Source: DASZQL01 sp964391865 (lineage in GTDB: Bacteria; Planctomycetota; Phycisphaerae; Phycisphaerales; UBA1924). Taken from it: a stretch of DNA of 64,000 nucleotides. The notes under the pieces were generated by a model. That model did no database searches. It saw nothing but the letters and a program-made list of their open reading frames with translations, and was not told the DNA's origin. The stretch covers positions 186,001 through 250,000 of the forward strand of contig CAYMNQ010000001.1 in NCBI GenBank assembly GCA_964391865.1. Direction: 5' to 3'. Both the position numbers and the translations under genes were made by a program. This document shows positions 36,637 to 45,797 of this stretch, piece after piece (within the stretch, counting starts at the first letter, position 1; every line of letters begins with the position of its first letter).

Positions 36637-37632
36637 GTGAAGACGATGCTCTCTCTCCAAGACGTCCATAAAGCCTTCGGCCCCGTGCAGGCGGTCCGCG
36701 GCATCTCTCTCGACATTCCGGCCGGGCAGATCGTCGGCATCCTTGGACCGAACGGCGCCGGCAAGACAACCTCGATCCGAATCATAACCGGCGTTTTGCC
36801 TCCAAGCCGAGGAAAGTCGTCAGTTGATGGCTTTGACTCCATTGAGCACTCGATCGAAGTTCGGAGAAGAATCGGGTACCTGCCCGAATCCGCCCCGCTC
36901 TATCGGGAGATGCGCGTGGAGTCGTACTTGCGCTATCGCGCGTCCCTCTATTCAATTCGCGGGCGGCGCCGAACGGATGCGGTGAACCGCGTGCTCAGCC
37001 AATGTCACCTGATCGAGGCTCGGCGGCGGCGCATCGGCGAACTCAGCAAGGGTTATCGGCAACGCGTCGGGCTGGCGGCGGCGCTGGTGCACGACCCGCC
37101 GTTGTTGATTCTTGATGAACCCACAACAGGGCTTGATCCCGCGCAGATCGCGGAGACGCGCCGACTGATGCGCGATCTCGCGGGCGAGCGGACCATGCTG
37201 GTCGTCTCGCACATCCTGCCGGAGGTCGAGAAGACGTGCGACCGCATCGTGATTTTCGCGCGCGGCCGGGTCCAAGCGGATGGCACGCCGAGGTCGCTGT
37301 TGGAATCGCACGGCGGGCCGGCGCGGTTCGTGGCCGAGATCGGAGCGCCGAACGAAGGTGCGGTGCGATCGGCGATCGGCGAGTTCGCCGCGACCGACGG
37401 GCTGGCGATTGCAGCGGCCAGTGACGGATGGTGGCGTTGCACGCTGACCACGCGGACGCCGAGTGACGACCCGCGCGCCGCGATCGCCGGCGCGGCGGCC
37501 CGCGCGGGGCTGGGGATGCGTGAACTGCGGCGCGAGACGGCGTCGCTTGAAGAGTTCTATATCCGCGTGATCGAGCTCGCGGACGGTGATTCGCGCGCTG
37601 ACGCCCCTGATGCGCCGGAGAGCTGCGCATGA
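36637..37632 (+). CDS. Gld-type ABC transporter ATP-binding protein
   Basis: The 331-residue product carries Walker A (GILGPNGAGKTTSIRII), RRRIGYLPESAPLYREMRVESYLRYRA, signature ELSKGYRQRVGLAAAL, Walker B (LLILDEPTTGLD) and VVSHILPEVEKTCDRI. The sequence and the following genes match the GldA component of the GldAFG-type ABC system. The start is the GTG at 36637 or the ATG at 36646. Its stop overlaps the permease ATG (37629). Confidence 0.9.
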   Translation: MKTMLSLQDVHKAFGPVQAVRGISLDIPAGQIVGILGPNGAGKTTSIRIITGVLPPSRGKSSVDGFDSIEHSIEVRRRIGYLPESAPLYREMRVESYLRYRASLYSIRGRRRTDAVNRVLSQCHLIEARRRRIGELSKGYRQRVGLAAALVHDPPLLILDEPTTGLDPAQIAETRRLMRDLAGERTMLVVSHILPEVEKTCDRIVIFARGRVQADGTPRSLLESHGGPARFVAEIGAPNEGAVRSAIGEFAATDGLAIAAASDGWWRCTLTTRTPSDDPRAAIAGAAARAGLGMRELRRETASLEEFYIRVIELADGDSRADAPDAPESCA

Positions 37633-38345
37633 GCGCCTTCATCGGCATCGCGTGGCGTGAGTTCGCGTCGTTCTACCGCACGTCGATCGGGTGGGTGATC
37701 CTCGCGCTGTACCTGCTGCTGTCGGGGTTCTACGCCGCGTTCGGAACGTTCCAGCCGGGGGAGCCGGCGAGTCTGCGCGCGTTCTTCGCCGTCTCGCAGT
37801 GGCTGCTGCTCGCCGTCGCGCCGGCGGTGTCGATGAAGCTGCTGGCGGACGAACGACGGACGGGCACGCTCGAACCGCTGATGACCGCGCCCGTGACGGA
37901 GTGGTGCATCGTTTTCGGCAAGTACGCGGGGGCGATGCTGTTCCTGCTCACCATGCTCGCGCCGACGCTGATCTACATCGGGCTTCTCGAGTACCTCGCC
38001 GATCCCGATCCGGGGCCGATCGTGTCGGGCTATCTCGCGTTGCTGCTCGCAGGGGGCGCGTATCTGGCCGCGGGGACGCTCGCGTCTTCGCTCACGCAGA
38101 ATCAGGTGATCGCGCTGCTCTTCACGCTCTTCTTCTTCGTCGCGGCGGAACTCCTCTCGAACCAGGTGGCGGCGCTGCTGGGCCCGCCATGGGACCGGCC
38201 GCTCTACGCGCTGTCGCTATCGCGCCGCGTCTCGGACTTCGCACGCGGCGTGATTGACACGGGAAATCTCGTCTTCTTTCTCGCCGTAACCGTGTGGCTG
38301 CTGGTGCTCGCGGTGGTGAGCCTTGAGTCGCGGAGGTGGCGATGA
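37629..38345 (+). CDS. Gld-type ABC-2 permease
   Basis: The 238-residue product has six membrane segments (for example TSIGWVILALYLLLSGFYAAFG, FLLTMLAPTLIYIGLLEYLA, VIALLFTLFFFVAAELL) and the conserved ELxxF-type opening IAWREFASFYRTSIGWV. RRTGTLEPLMTAPVTEWCIVFGKY is the coupling region of GldF-like permeases. It overlaps the ATPase gene by 4 bp and the next gene by 4 bp. Confidence 0.9.
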   Translation: MSAFIGIAWREFASFYRTSIGWVILALYLLLSGFYAAFGTFQPGEPASLRAFFAVSQWLLLAVAPAVSMKLLADERRTGTLEPLMTAPVTEWCIVFGKYAGAMLFLLTMLAPTLIYIGLLEYLADPDPGPIVSGYLALLLAGGAYLAAGTLASSLTQNQVIALLFTLFFFVAAELLSNQVAALLGPPWDRPLYALSLSRRVSDFARGVIDTGNLVFFLAVTVWLLVLAVVSLESRRWR

Positions 38346-40507
38346 GCCGCGATGCGATCGCCTTGACGCCGACGGCCCGGCGTACTCGCTACGGCGTGCG
38401 CACGCTGATCCTGCTGGCGGCGGTGACGGTGTCGTGCGTCATCGCGCCGATGCTCGCCGCCCGGCACCCGCGCCGGTTCGACGTCACCGCCACGCGCGAC
38501 AACGCGCTCTCGCCGCGCACGCTGGCGGTGCTGGGCACGCTCGACGGCCCGCGCGAAGTCATCATCAGTGCAGACCTGTCGCGCCTTGATCGGCGATCGC
38601 GCGCGCGGATCGGCGACCTGCTCGACGAGTTCACCCGCGCCGCCCCGCGTTTGTCGTCGAGCTGGATTGACACATCAAGCGAGGAGGGGCGGCGATCGTT
38701 CGGCGTGACGCTCGGACGATTCGCCGATCGCGAGCATGATCTGATCGCCCTGCACACCAGCGCGCTCACCGCCGCCGCCGAGGCGGCCGAGGCGCTCCCC
38801 GCCGGGCTTGCCGCGCTGTCCGATTCGCTCAAGTCGCTCGCGGGCTCGCTCGACGCGTTCGATCCCCGCCGGGCGCAGACGGAGCAGAATGCGGCGGTGC
38901 TGCGGACCATCGCGTCGCAGATGGCGCCCGCCGCGGAAGCGGCGCGCCGGGCGGCGACGAACACGCTCGCGGGCGTGGCGCTCCCGGACGGCCCCGGCGT
39001 GCTCGAGCGTTTGCTCCCGCCGTTGCAGGACGCGGCCCGCGCGTGCGAGGCGCTGGCGAGCGCGATCCCCCCGCCCGATCCCTCCAAGCCGCAGCCGACC
39101 GACGCCGCCAACCGCTCGATCGCGGAACTGGCGCCGCGAGTGCGCGATCGTGCGGCTTCAGCCGCCGACACCGTGGCCCGATTGAAGCCGCTGCAGACGC
39201 TCACGGTTGCACGGCTGCTGCAGTCGCAGGACGCGGTGCTGGTCGCATCGCCAACTGCGCTCACGGCCATCCAGTTCGACGCGATGTTCCCCGCGGGCGG
39301 CGGCGACCGCGCGGGCGGGGCAGGTGTTCGTTTCGCGGGCGAGGAACTGATCACCGCCGCGCTCGCGTCGCTGAGCGGCGAGTCGTCACCGATTGTCGTG
39401 TTCGTCCATGCCGACGCCGCCCCGTTGCTCTCGCCCAGCGGGGCACCGACGCCGACGGCCCGGCGTTCGTTCGCGCGCCTCCTCGACCGGATCGCGCTGC
39501 GCCGCATCGAAGTCGCGGAGTGGCCGGTCGCGGCGCGCGACGCGCCGCCCGAGCGCGCTCAACTCGACGTCACGCGCTCGCGCCCGATCGTGTGGGTGAT
39601 CTTCCCCGCTCCGTCGCGGGCGGCGATCGACCCGCGCGACGGCGCCGCCGTCGCCGCGCGTTCGCAGCGCATCGGCAAGCTCGCCGCCGCGGCGCAGTTG
39701 CTGGTGAATTCCGGCGAGTCCGTGCTGCTGTCAGTTGATCCGTCGGATCTGCCGGCGGTGGGCGAGCCGGACCCGATCGCCGCCGCCATGCTGCCGCTGG
39801 GCGTGCGGCTCGACTCCGCGCGTCCGCTCGTGCGGCTCGAGTCAAACCCCTCCGGCGCGGTGACGTGGACCATCCACAGCGCGACAGCGAGCGAGAGCGC
39901 CGATCACCCCATCGCGCGGGCGTGCGCGGGGCTGACGGTCGCGCTCCCGTGGGCAACGCCGATGGAGGCGGCGAGCGCCGCGCCGGGCGCGTCGTTCACG
40001 CCGCTGATTTCGATCGTCGCGAACGAATCAACCTGGGGCGAGTCGCAGTGGTTCGGGTTCCGCTACGCGAACCTGCGCCAGCCGCTCTCACCGCTGCTGC
40101 TGGCGGACCCGCCGCAGCGCGACCCGGCGCGCGACGCGACCGCCGGGCCGTGGGTGGTCGCCGGCGCGGTCGAGCGTGCGAATTCGACTGACGCTGCCGC
40201 CCGCCCGCAGCGCGCGCTGATCGTCGCGTCCCCCTCATGGTTCGACGATTTCTTCAGCCAGGCGGCCGACACCGTCGACGCGCGCCCCGTTCGGCTGTTC
40301 CCCGGCAACGCCGAGCTGTTCGAATCGGGCATCTATTGGCTCGCGGGATTGGACCAACTCATCGCCACCAGCCCGCAGGCGCGCGAGATCAGCCGGATTC
40401 CCGCGATGACCGCGCGGCAGGTGACGATCCTTCGCTGGGCCCTGATCGCCGGCGTGCCGCTCGGCGTGCTGATTCTTGGCGGCATCGCCCGGCTCGCGCG
40501 TCGGTAG
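38342..40507 (+). CDS. GldG-like extracytoplasmic ABC auxiliary protein
   Basis: The product (about 721 residues) has an N-terminal helix (TLILLAAVTVSCVIAPMLAARHP). A large periplasmic region resembles GldG/ABC-type auxiliary proteins (RRFDVTATRDNALSPRTLAVLGTLDGPREVIISADLS). A coiled, Ala-rich section and a C-terminal helix (LIAGVPLGVLILGGIARLARR) follow. In Bacteroidetes GldG pairs with GldA/GldF for gliding; in planctomycetes the same set is common and its substrate is unknown. The ATG at 38342 overlaps the permease TGA; a GTG 6 bp upstream is also in frame. Confidence 0.82.
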   Translation: MSRDAIALTPTARRTRYGVRTLILLAAVTVSCVIAPMLAARHPRRFDVTATRDNALSPRTLAVLGTLDGPREVIISADLSRLDRRSRARIGDLLDEFTRAAPRLSSSWIDTSSEEGRRSFGVTLGRFADREHDLIALHTSALTAAAEAAEALPAGLAALSDSLKSLAGSLDAFDPRRAQTEQNAAVLRTIASQMAPAAEAARRAATNTLAGVALPDGPGVLERLLPPLQDAARACEALASAIPPPDPSKPQPTDAANRSIAELAPRVRDRAASAADTVARLKPLQTLTVARLLQSQDAVLVASPTALTAIQFDAMFPAGGGDRAGGAGVRFAGEELITAALASLSGESSPIVVFVHADAAPLLSPSGAPTPTARRSFARLLDRIALRRIEVAEWPVAARDAPPERAQLDVTRSRPIVWVIFPAPSRAAIDPRDGAAVAARSQRIGKLAAAAQLLVNSGESVLLSVDPSDLPAVGEPDPIAAAMLPLGVRLDSARPLVRLESNPSGAVTWTIHSATASESADHPIARACAGLTVALPWATPMEAASAAPGASFTPLISIVANESTWGESQWFGFRYANLRQPLSPLLLADPPQRDPARDATAGPWVVAGAVERANSTDAAARPQRALIVASPSWFDDFFSQAADTVDARPVRLFPGNAELFESGIYWLAGLDQLIATSPQAREISRIPAMTARQVTILRWALIAGVPLGVLILGGIARLARR

Positions 40508-40677
40508 ACGAGGTGGGCGCACGCTTCGGCACGTGCCGTGGCACGCGGCCTTGAACTCGCCACGCCGACCGCTTCTTGCGCTGTGAATCGATCGCGGAAT
40601 CATCCAAGCCGCAAGCCCCGCGCATACGATGAACAGAGTTGCCGCGTCGCCGCGATCGAACTTCGGAGAATCAGGCC

Positions 40678-42141
40678 ATGTCGAACAACCGGGTTCTGCT
40701 CGCCGTCGTGCTCGTCGCCGCCGCGCTGCTGGGGCTGGCGTACATGCTGAGCCGGCAGCCGGCGCCGGCGGTCGGCGGCGGCTCCACACGAACAACAAGC
40801 CGCCTCTTCGCGTTCGACCCGCGCGATGTCACGAGCCTGACCGTCCGCCGCGCCGACGGTCGCGAGGAGACCGTGCGCCGCTCGGGCGCGGGTCGCTGGG
40901 TGTATTCCGCCGCCGCACCGACGCGCCCGGTCGGCGAGTGGCCCGCCGCCATCCCGGGCACCGTCACCGGCGCGCTCGACGCGCTGTCATCCATCGAAGC
41001 CCCCGCCGCGCCGCAGGGCTCGAGCGTGCCCGAGGGCGCACCGTCGCTCACCATCCGCGCCGGCGCGACGACCATCGCGCTCCGCATCTCGCCCGAGCCG
41101 CTCGGCGGGAAGACGCTCGTTCAGCCCGCTAGCGGACCGGCGGCCCTGCTCGACAGCGCTGTGCTCGACCCGTTCTTTAACCCCGGCCCGTCGTCGTGGC
41201 GCATCGGCTCGGCGCTGCCGGGCGTGCGTGATTCTTCGCGCGTGACCGTCACAACGCCGAGCGATGCGCTCTCACTGGCGCGGGCCGAGGGGCGTTGGAC
41301 GCTGCGTCGCCCGATCAGCGCGCGGGCCGCCGAGGCGTCCGTATCGAAGCTCTTCGACGCGCTCGACCAGATCGCGGTCACGCGGTTTGTTGATGACGCC
41401 CGCCCGGACGCAGCCGCCCTCGGGCTGGACCGCCCGCGTCTGGTCATCGAAGCGGAGACCGACGAGCGCATCGCCGACGGCGCATCGGGCGCGCCGAGCG
41501 ATCGCGTTCGACGCGCCGCGCTGCATGTCGGCGCTCCGGCGAGCGCCGACGGCACGCTGCTCTACGCCGCCCCGGACGCGGACGCATCGATCGTCTTCGT
41601 CATCCCAGCCGCCGCACTCGGGCAGATTTCGACCGCATCGCGCAGTTACATCGCGACCACCGCGACGGGCGTGCTGCCGTCGGACGTCTTCGCGCTCACG
41701 ATCCGGCACAACGAACCGCGCCAATTCGACCGCGGCTACCGGCGCGACCTCGGTCAATGGCGCGCCATGTCAGGCGGGCGCACCACGGCCCAGCGCGAAC
41801 CCCTCGATCCGTCGCGCGTGAGCGAGTTGCTCGAGTTCCTTTCGTCGCGTCCTGGCGAGCCGGAACCGATCGCCGAACTCACGACCGGCACGCCCCCACC
41901 GCCGCTGATGCGTTCGCTCGCCGCCATCGAGCTCGCCAACCAGGAGGGCGACGCGCTCGACCTGCTGAATATCGGCTACACGCCCGAGGGCGTGCTGGCC
42001 GTGCGCTCGGGCGGCGTGCTGCTTACCTACCCGCGCGTCGTGCCGCCGAGCGTTCTCGAACTGCCGGAATTCGCCTCGCTCCCGCCGACGCCGGGCGCGC
42101 TGAGTGTGCCGACATCGAGCGAAACGCCGCCGATCAAGTGA
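40678..42141 (+). CDS. DUF4340 domain-containing lipopolysaccharide-side/periplasmic protein
   Basis: The 487-residue product has one N-terminal helix (VLLAVVLVAAALLGLAYML). A DUF4340-type beta-rich domain follows (RLFAFDPRDVTSLTVRRADGREETVRR, WRIGSALPGVRDSSRVTV, WTLRRPISARAAEASVSKLFDALDQI). The family almost always follows GldG-like genes and is thought to work with the same ABC system outside the cytoplasm. The gap of 170 bp to the GldG-like gene holds no gene. It ends exactly where the convergent ribD gene ends. Confidence 0.82.
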   Translation: MSNNRVLLAVVLVAAALLGLAYMLSRQPAPAVGGGSTRTTSRLFAFDPRDVTSLTVRRADGREETVRRSGAGRWVYSAAAPTRPVGEWPAAIPGTVTGALDALSSIEAPAAPQGSSVPEGAPSLTIRAGATTIALRISPEPLGGKTLVQPASGPAALLDSAVLDPFFNPGPSSWRIGSALPGVRDSSRVTVTTPSDALSLARAEGRWTLRRPISARAAEASVSKLFDALDQIAVTRFVDDARPDAAALGLDRPRLVIEAETDERIADGASGAPSDRVRRAALHVGAPASADGTLLYAAPDADASIVFVIPAAALGQISTASRSYIATTATGVLPSDVFALTIRHNEPRQFDRGYRRDLGQWRAMSGGRTTAQREPLDPSRVSELLEFLSSRPGEPEPIAELTTGTPPPPLMRSLAAIELANQEGDALDLLNIGYTPEGVLAVRSGGVLLTYPRVVPPSVLELPEFASLPPTPGALSVPTSSETPPIK

Positions 42142-43296
42142 TCAGCGGCGTTCCCGCCGCCAGCGCATCTCGACATCCCCGCCGCGACGGCGCACGTTCC
42201 ACAGCCCGAACCGTTTGGCGTCAGCGAGCGACGGCGCGTTGACCCCCTTCGCCGGCGGGAGCGCCTGTTCGTCGCCCAGCAGTTTTCCCGCCGTGTACAC
42301 GATCGCCTCATCGATGAGGTCGTCCGCGATGAGCCGCCCGAGCAGCCCGGCCCCGCCCTCGACCAGCACGCGCGAAATGCTGAACTCCGAAGCCAGCCGC
42401 GCGAGCAGCACCCGCAGCGACATCAGCCGCCCCTCGCGCGAGATGACGATCACGCGCGCCCCGGCGGCTTCGAGCGCCGCCCGCCGCGCCGGGATCAACG
42501 CTCCGTCGGCGGCCCCGGCGCACATCGCCACCAGCAAGGGCGTCTCGCGGGCCGTCCGCACCAGCTTTGACTCGACCGAGATATCAAGATCAGGATCGAC
42601 CACCACACGCATCGCCGCGCGCCGGATCGGCACGCCGCGAGCCGTCAGCAGCGGGTCGTCGGCGCAAACTGTGCCGATGCCCGTCAGGATCGCGTCCACG
42701 CGCCCACGCAGCGCATGCACCGTCCGCCGCGACGTCGTCCCCGAAATCCACTGCGATTCCCCGGTCCGCGTGGCGATCCGCCCATCCATCGTCTGCGCCC
42801 ACTTCGCGATCACCCACGGCATGCCGCTCGTCACCCGGCGCACAAAGGGGTCGCTCACCGACGCCGCGAACGCCGAAGCGCCGCTCACTTCCGCGCGCAC
42901 GCCGGCGGCGACCAGCTTCTCCAGCCCGCCGCTGGAAATCGAGTTCGGATCACGCCGCGCGCACACCACGCGCCCGATGCCGGCCGCGATGAGCGCCTCA
43001 GTGCAGGGCGGCTGCTTCCCGACATGGCAGCACGGTTCGAGCGTCACCCACGCCGTCGCACCGCGCAGACGCTCCGCCGGCACGCCGCGCGCCCGGCAGT
43101 TGTTCAGCGCATCAACCTCTGCGTGAACCCCGCCGAAGACGCGGTGATGCCCGATGCCCAGCACCTCCACGCCGCGCGGGGCCTCGATGCCGATGACGCA
43201 GCCGACCATCGGGTTCGGCTCGACGCGCCCCTCGGCGCGCAGCGCCGCGAGCGCGGCCCGCGTCAACAGGTCATGATCAACTGTGCTCACGATCAC
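42142..43296 (-). CDS. ribD: Bifunctional riboflavin biosynthesis deaminase/reductase RibD
   Basis: The 384-residue product has an N-terminal cytidine-deaminase-type domain with zinc ligands in GGVHAEVDAL and LEPCCHVGKQPPCTEAL. The C-terminal reductase domain carries KWAQTMDGRIATRTGESQWISG, ILTGIGTVCADDPLLTAR and SRVLVEGGAGLLGRLI. It performs the second and third steps of riboflavin synthesis. The start is a GTG (43296), with another GTG two codons later. It is tail-to-tail with the DUF4340 gene with no base between stops. Confidence 0.93.
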   Translation of the reverse strand: MIVSTVDHDLLTRAALAALRAEGRVEPNPMVGCVIGIEAPRGVEVLGIGHHRVFGGVHAEVDALNNCRARGVPAERLRGATAWVTLEPCCHVGKQPPCTEALIAAGIGRVVCARRDPNSISSGGLEKLVAAGVRAEVSGASAFAASVSDPFVRRVTSGMPWVIAKWAQTMDGRIATRTGESQWISGTTSRRTVHALRGRVDAILTGIGTVCADDPLLTARGVPIRRAAMRVVVDPDLDISVESKLVRTARETPLLVAMCAGAADGALIPARRAALEAAGARVIVISREGRLMSLRVLLARLASEFSISRVLVEGGAGLLGRLIADDLIDEAIVYTAGKLLGDEQALPPAKGVNAPSLADAKRFGLWNVRRRGGDVEMRWRRERR

Positions 43297-43323
43297 AGCG
43301 TAACCACCGAAAAGCCCGCATTC

Positions 43324-44361
43324 TCACCGCACATCGCGTCCCTTGATTCCGCCGTACGTCGCGTGGAAGAACATCGGCCCGTTGCCCCAGCCCCACGCCC
43401 CCGCGTTCTCCGCCGGCAGATTCGGCGCGGTGTCGCGCCCGATGACAACCGCCCGGGCGCTGCCGTCCGCCATGCCGGCCGTGATCTGCCGCCCGCTCGT
43501 GTTCCACATCGCGCCGTCGTTGTGCCAGGCGCGGTTGACGTAGAACAATCCCTTGCGGTCGGGAAATTCGATGTTCGATGTGGTGTTGTATGAGAGCGCG
43601 CCGGAGGGCAGGAACGCTCCCGAACCCATGTACACCGAGTTTGGCCCGGTCGGCGCGAAGAGCGACGGGGCGACCACCGCCGTCGCGGTGTAGTAGTAGT
43701 CACCCACGCGCCACACCTGATCCGCCGGCAGGCCGCGACCAGCTCGGTAGTTGGGGAACGTGTTGATGTCGCCCAGATCCCCGCCGCGCTGGCGTGCCCA
43801 GTCTTTCCAGCGCGCGAACGAATCGAGCGCTCGCGTCGACGCGGGGCACGTCAGAATCTCGTTCATCATCTGGATGCCCTCGCCCTCCGAGATGTACGGC
43901 CCGAGCGCGATGAAGTACGCGTCCACGATCGAGGCGCCGTACCAGTCAGTGTCGAAGCCGGTGCTGGGGACGACCTTGCCGATCGTCTGCACGCCGTTGC
44001 CCTCGAAGAGCCAGCCGTTGACGGGCGTGTTGTACGACTTCGACGCGATGCGGGTCGCCGGCATGCCGTAGCGCCCGGAGCCGAAGGTCGCGCCGGCGGC
44101 CTGAGTGCCGTCCGGCGCGTTGGGCAGACGGTCACGGCTCGACGCCGCGAACGTCGCCGCCGCGGTCGCGTGCTGGCGCACGTTCGCGGTGCACTTGATC
44201 AGCCGCCCCTTGCGCCGAACGGCGCCGATCGCGGGCAGCAGCAGGCTGATCAGCAGCGCGATGATGCTGATCACAACGAGCAACTCGATCAGCGTGAAGC
44301 CGGTGCGACACCAGCGGAGCGCGCGCAGGCTGCGTGAACGATTGGAGCATGGGTTGGACAC
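43324..44361 (-). CDS. Type II secretion-like pseudopilin (first paralog)
   Basis: The 345-residue product has a prepilin leader with a basic stretch, then the processing site in [19 protein letters not shown] (cleavage before F, Glu at +5) and a hydrophobic helix ending [18 protein letters not shown]. The long C-terminal domain ends [16 protein letters not shown] ... [10 protein letters not shown], the planctomycete pseudopilin tail. The protein is processed by a prepilin peptidase and should join a pseudopilus or surface fibre. The start is a GTG. A paralog lies at 45798-46844. Confidence 0.85.
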   Translation of the reverse strand: MSNPCSNRSRSLRALRWCRTGFTLIELLVVISIIALLISLLLPAIGAVRRKGRLIKCTANVRQHATAAATFAASSRDRLPNAPDGTQAAGATFGSGRYGMPATRIASKSYNTPVNGWLFEGNGVQTIGKVVPSTGFDTDWYGASIVDAYFIALGPYISEGEGIQMMNEILTCPASTRALDSFARWKDWARQRGGDLGDINTFPNYRAGRGLPADQVWRVGDYYYTATAVVAPSLFAPTGPNSVYMGSGAFLPSGALSYNTTSNIEFPDRKGLFYVNRAWHNDGAMWNTSGRQITAGMADGSARAVVIGRDTAPNLPAENAGAWGWGNGPMFFHATYGGIKGRDVR

Positions 44362-44438
44362 GCCGGAAGTGTAGCCATCGAGCGGGCCGGCCGCATGCGA
44401 TTGACGTCAACGCGCCTCGGCACGTGCGCCCCGCTGAC

Positions 44439-45461
44439 TCATGCCCGGCGCACCAATTCTCGGCGCTCCGCCGGGGTCAGCGCCGGTGCCGCATCCGCGA
44501 GCCATCGGCGCGCGTCCGTCGCATACCCCGCCGTCGGCTTGAGTTCCGCGATCCTCCCGGACCAGTACCGGTTGAACCGCATCATCGCGAGTTCGCGGAC
44601 CAGCTTTGCGGTCATCGATGCCAGCGCGACGGGCAGGTGCCGCCGCTCCGCCTCCACCTGGAACGTGATGCTCATCCGCCGCGCCTCGGCGTGCTTCGAT
44701 GCGAGCTGGTACCGGCTGCGCGTCTCGCTCTCTTCGACGATCGCGATTTCCGCCCCCGGCAGCGCCGCCGCGAGCACGCCGCCGTAGGACGTGCGCCCTC
44801 CCTGCCGATCGACCACCACGCGAGGGCCGTGCTCGTCGAGGTCTTCGCGCGAGCCGTGCTCGTCCCACACCTGACGCATCAGCTCGGCAACCGACGCGAA
44901 GCTGACAGCCGCCTTGCTCCCCCACCGTTCGAGCCCCTGATTGAACTCGTCTTCACCAACGACCCGGCACGCGAGCCACACCGGGCGAGCGCCCGATGAT
45001 TCCGCCGCCCCGGCGAGCAGCGCCCGTAGAATCCCCGCTTGCTCGCGCGTCATCGCCAGCGGCAACGCGATCGAATCACCCGAATACCAGACGCGCCCCG
45101 GCAGCGCCGCCCCGATCGCATTGAAGAGCGCATCGTCCGCGGGAGCTTCAATGCCCATCGCTCCGAGCATCGATAGCACGCCGCGTTCGAGATGCACAAG
45201 CGGGTGACGCGATTTGGAATCGTTCGCCAGCTTGAGCTTCTTCGAGTCGTTGATCGCGATGCGTCCGCGCTTCAGCGCATCAGATCCCTCGGCGCACACT
45301 GCCGCGCGCAGCGATCTCCATAGGTCCGGCGCCGCCGAGCCTGGCGACCAACTGTCAACCTCGAACGCACCGGCGGCAACGCAAAGCGGCCCGAGCGTTG
45401 GGCCGTAGCCCGCCTCGTCGATGCCGACGTAGAGCAGGCGCGTTCCGTGCAGTGCGCTCAT
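44439..45461 (-). CDS. Enlarged RNase HII-like protein
   Basis: The 340-residue product begins RLLYVGIDEAGYGPTLGPLCVAA, matching the first catalytic strand of RNase HII (GxDEAGxGP). INDSKKLKL follows where the family has DSKxL. A later acidic site lies in PRVVVDRQGGRTSYGG, and PVALASMTAKLVRELAM resembles the final conserved helix. RNase HII is about 200 residues; here about 100 extra residues are inserted between the second and third motifs. It probably cleaves RNA in RNA-DNA hybrids or is a specialised relative. No standard RNase HII is visible elsewhere in the window. Confidence 0.7.
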   Translation of the reverse strand: MSALHGTRLLYVGIDEAGYGPTLGPLCVAAGAFEVDSWSPGSAAPDLWRSLRAAVCAEGSDALKRGRIAINDSKKLKLANDSKSRHPLVHLERGVLSMLGAMGIEAPADDALFNAIGAALPGRVWYSGDSIALPLAMTREQAGILRALLAGAAESSGARPVWLACRVVGEDEFNQGLERWGSKAAVSFASVAELMRQVWDEHGSREDLDEHGPRVVVDRQGGRTSYGGVLAAALPGAEIAIVEESETRSRYQLASKHAEARRMSITFQVEAERRHLPVALASMTAKLVRELAMMRFNRYWSGRIAELKPTAGYATDARRWLADAAPALTPAERRELVRRA

Positions 45462-45476
45462 CGAAGTCGGTGTCGC

Positions 45477-45662
45477 TCAGTCTGCGCGTTCCTGGAGCTT
45501 CTCGCCGCTCGACGGTACGGCGCCGTCGACGGCGGCCGGCTCCGGCTGCTCGGGTGCTCCCTGCGGCGGCGAGGAGAACATCCCCATATTCCACATGAAC
45601 GCGACCGCGGCCGCCGCCAGCAGCACGACGGCGAGGATGATTTTCGTCGAGTTCTTATTCAC
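45477..45662 (-). CDS. Small membrane-anchored protein
   Basis: A 61-residue product starts at a GTG placed 11 bases behind AAAGGAG, which decides the start within a longer open frame. It has one membrane helix (STKIILAVVLLAAAAVAFMWNMGMF) and a Pro/Ala-rich, acidic tail. The function is unknown. It lies between the RNase HII-like gene and the second pseudopilin gene on the same strand and might assist pilin assembly, but only position suggests this. Confidence 0.6.
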   Translation of the reverse strand: MNKNSTKIILAVVLLAAAAVAFMWNMGMFSSPPQGAPEQPEPAAVDGAVPSSGEKLQERAD

Positions 45663-45797
45663 GCCTGCGACTCCTTTCGGTTCGGACGAACTCTTAGACC
45701 CCGACAAAGATACGGCGAGAACTCCCAGTCCGTCAATGACAGCGGGCATGCACGGCTGTGCATGCCCGCTGATGCTTCTCAGCTCACAGCGAGGGAG

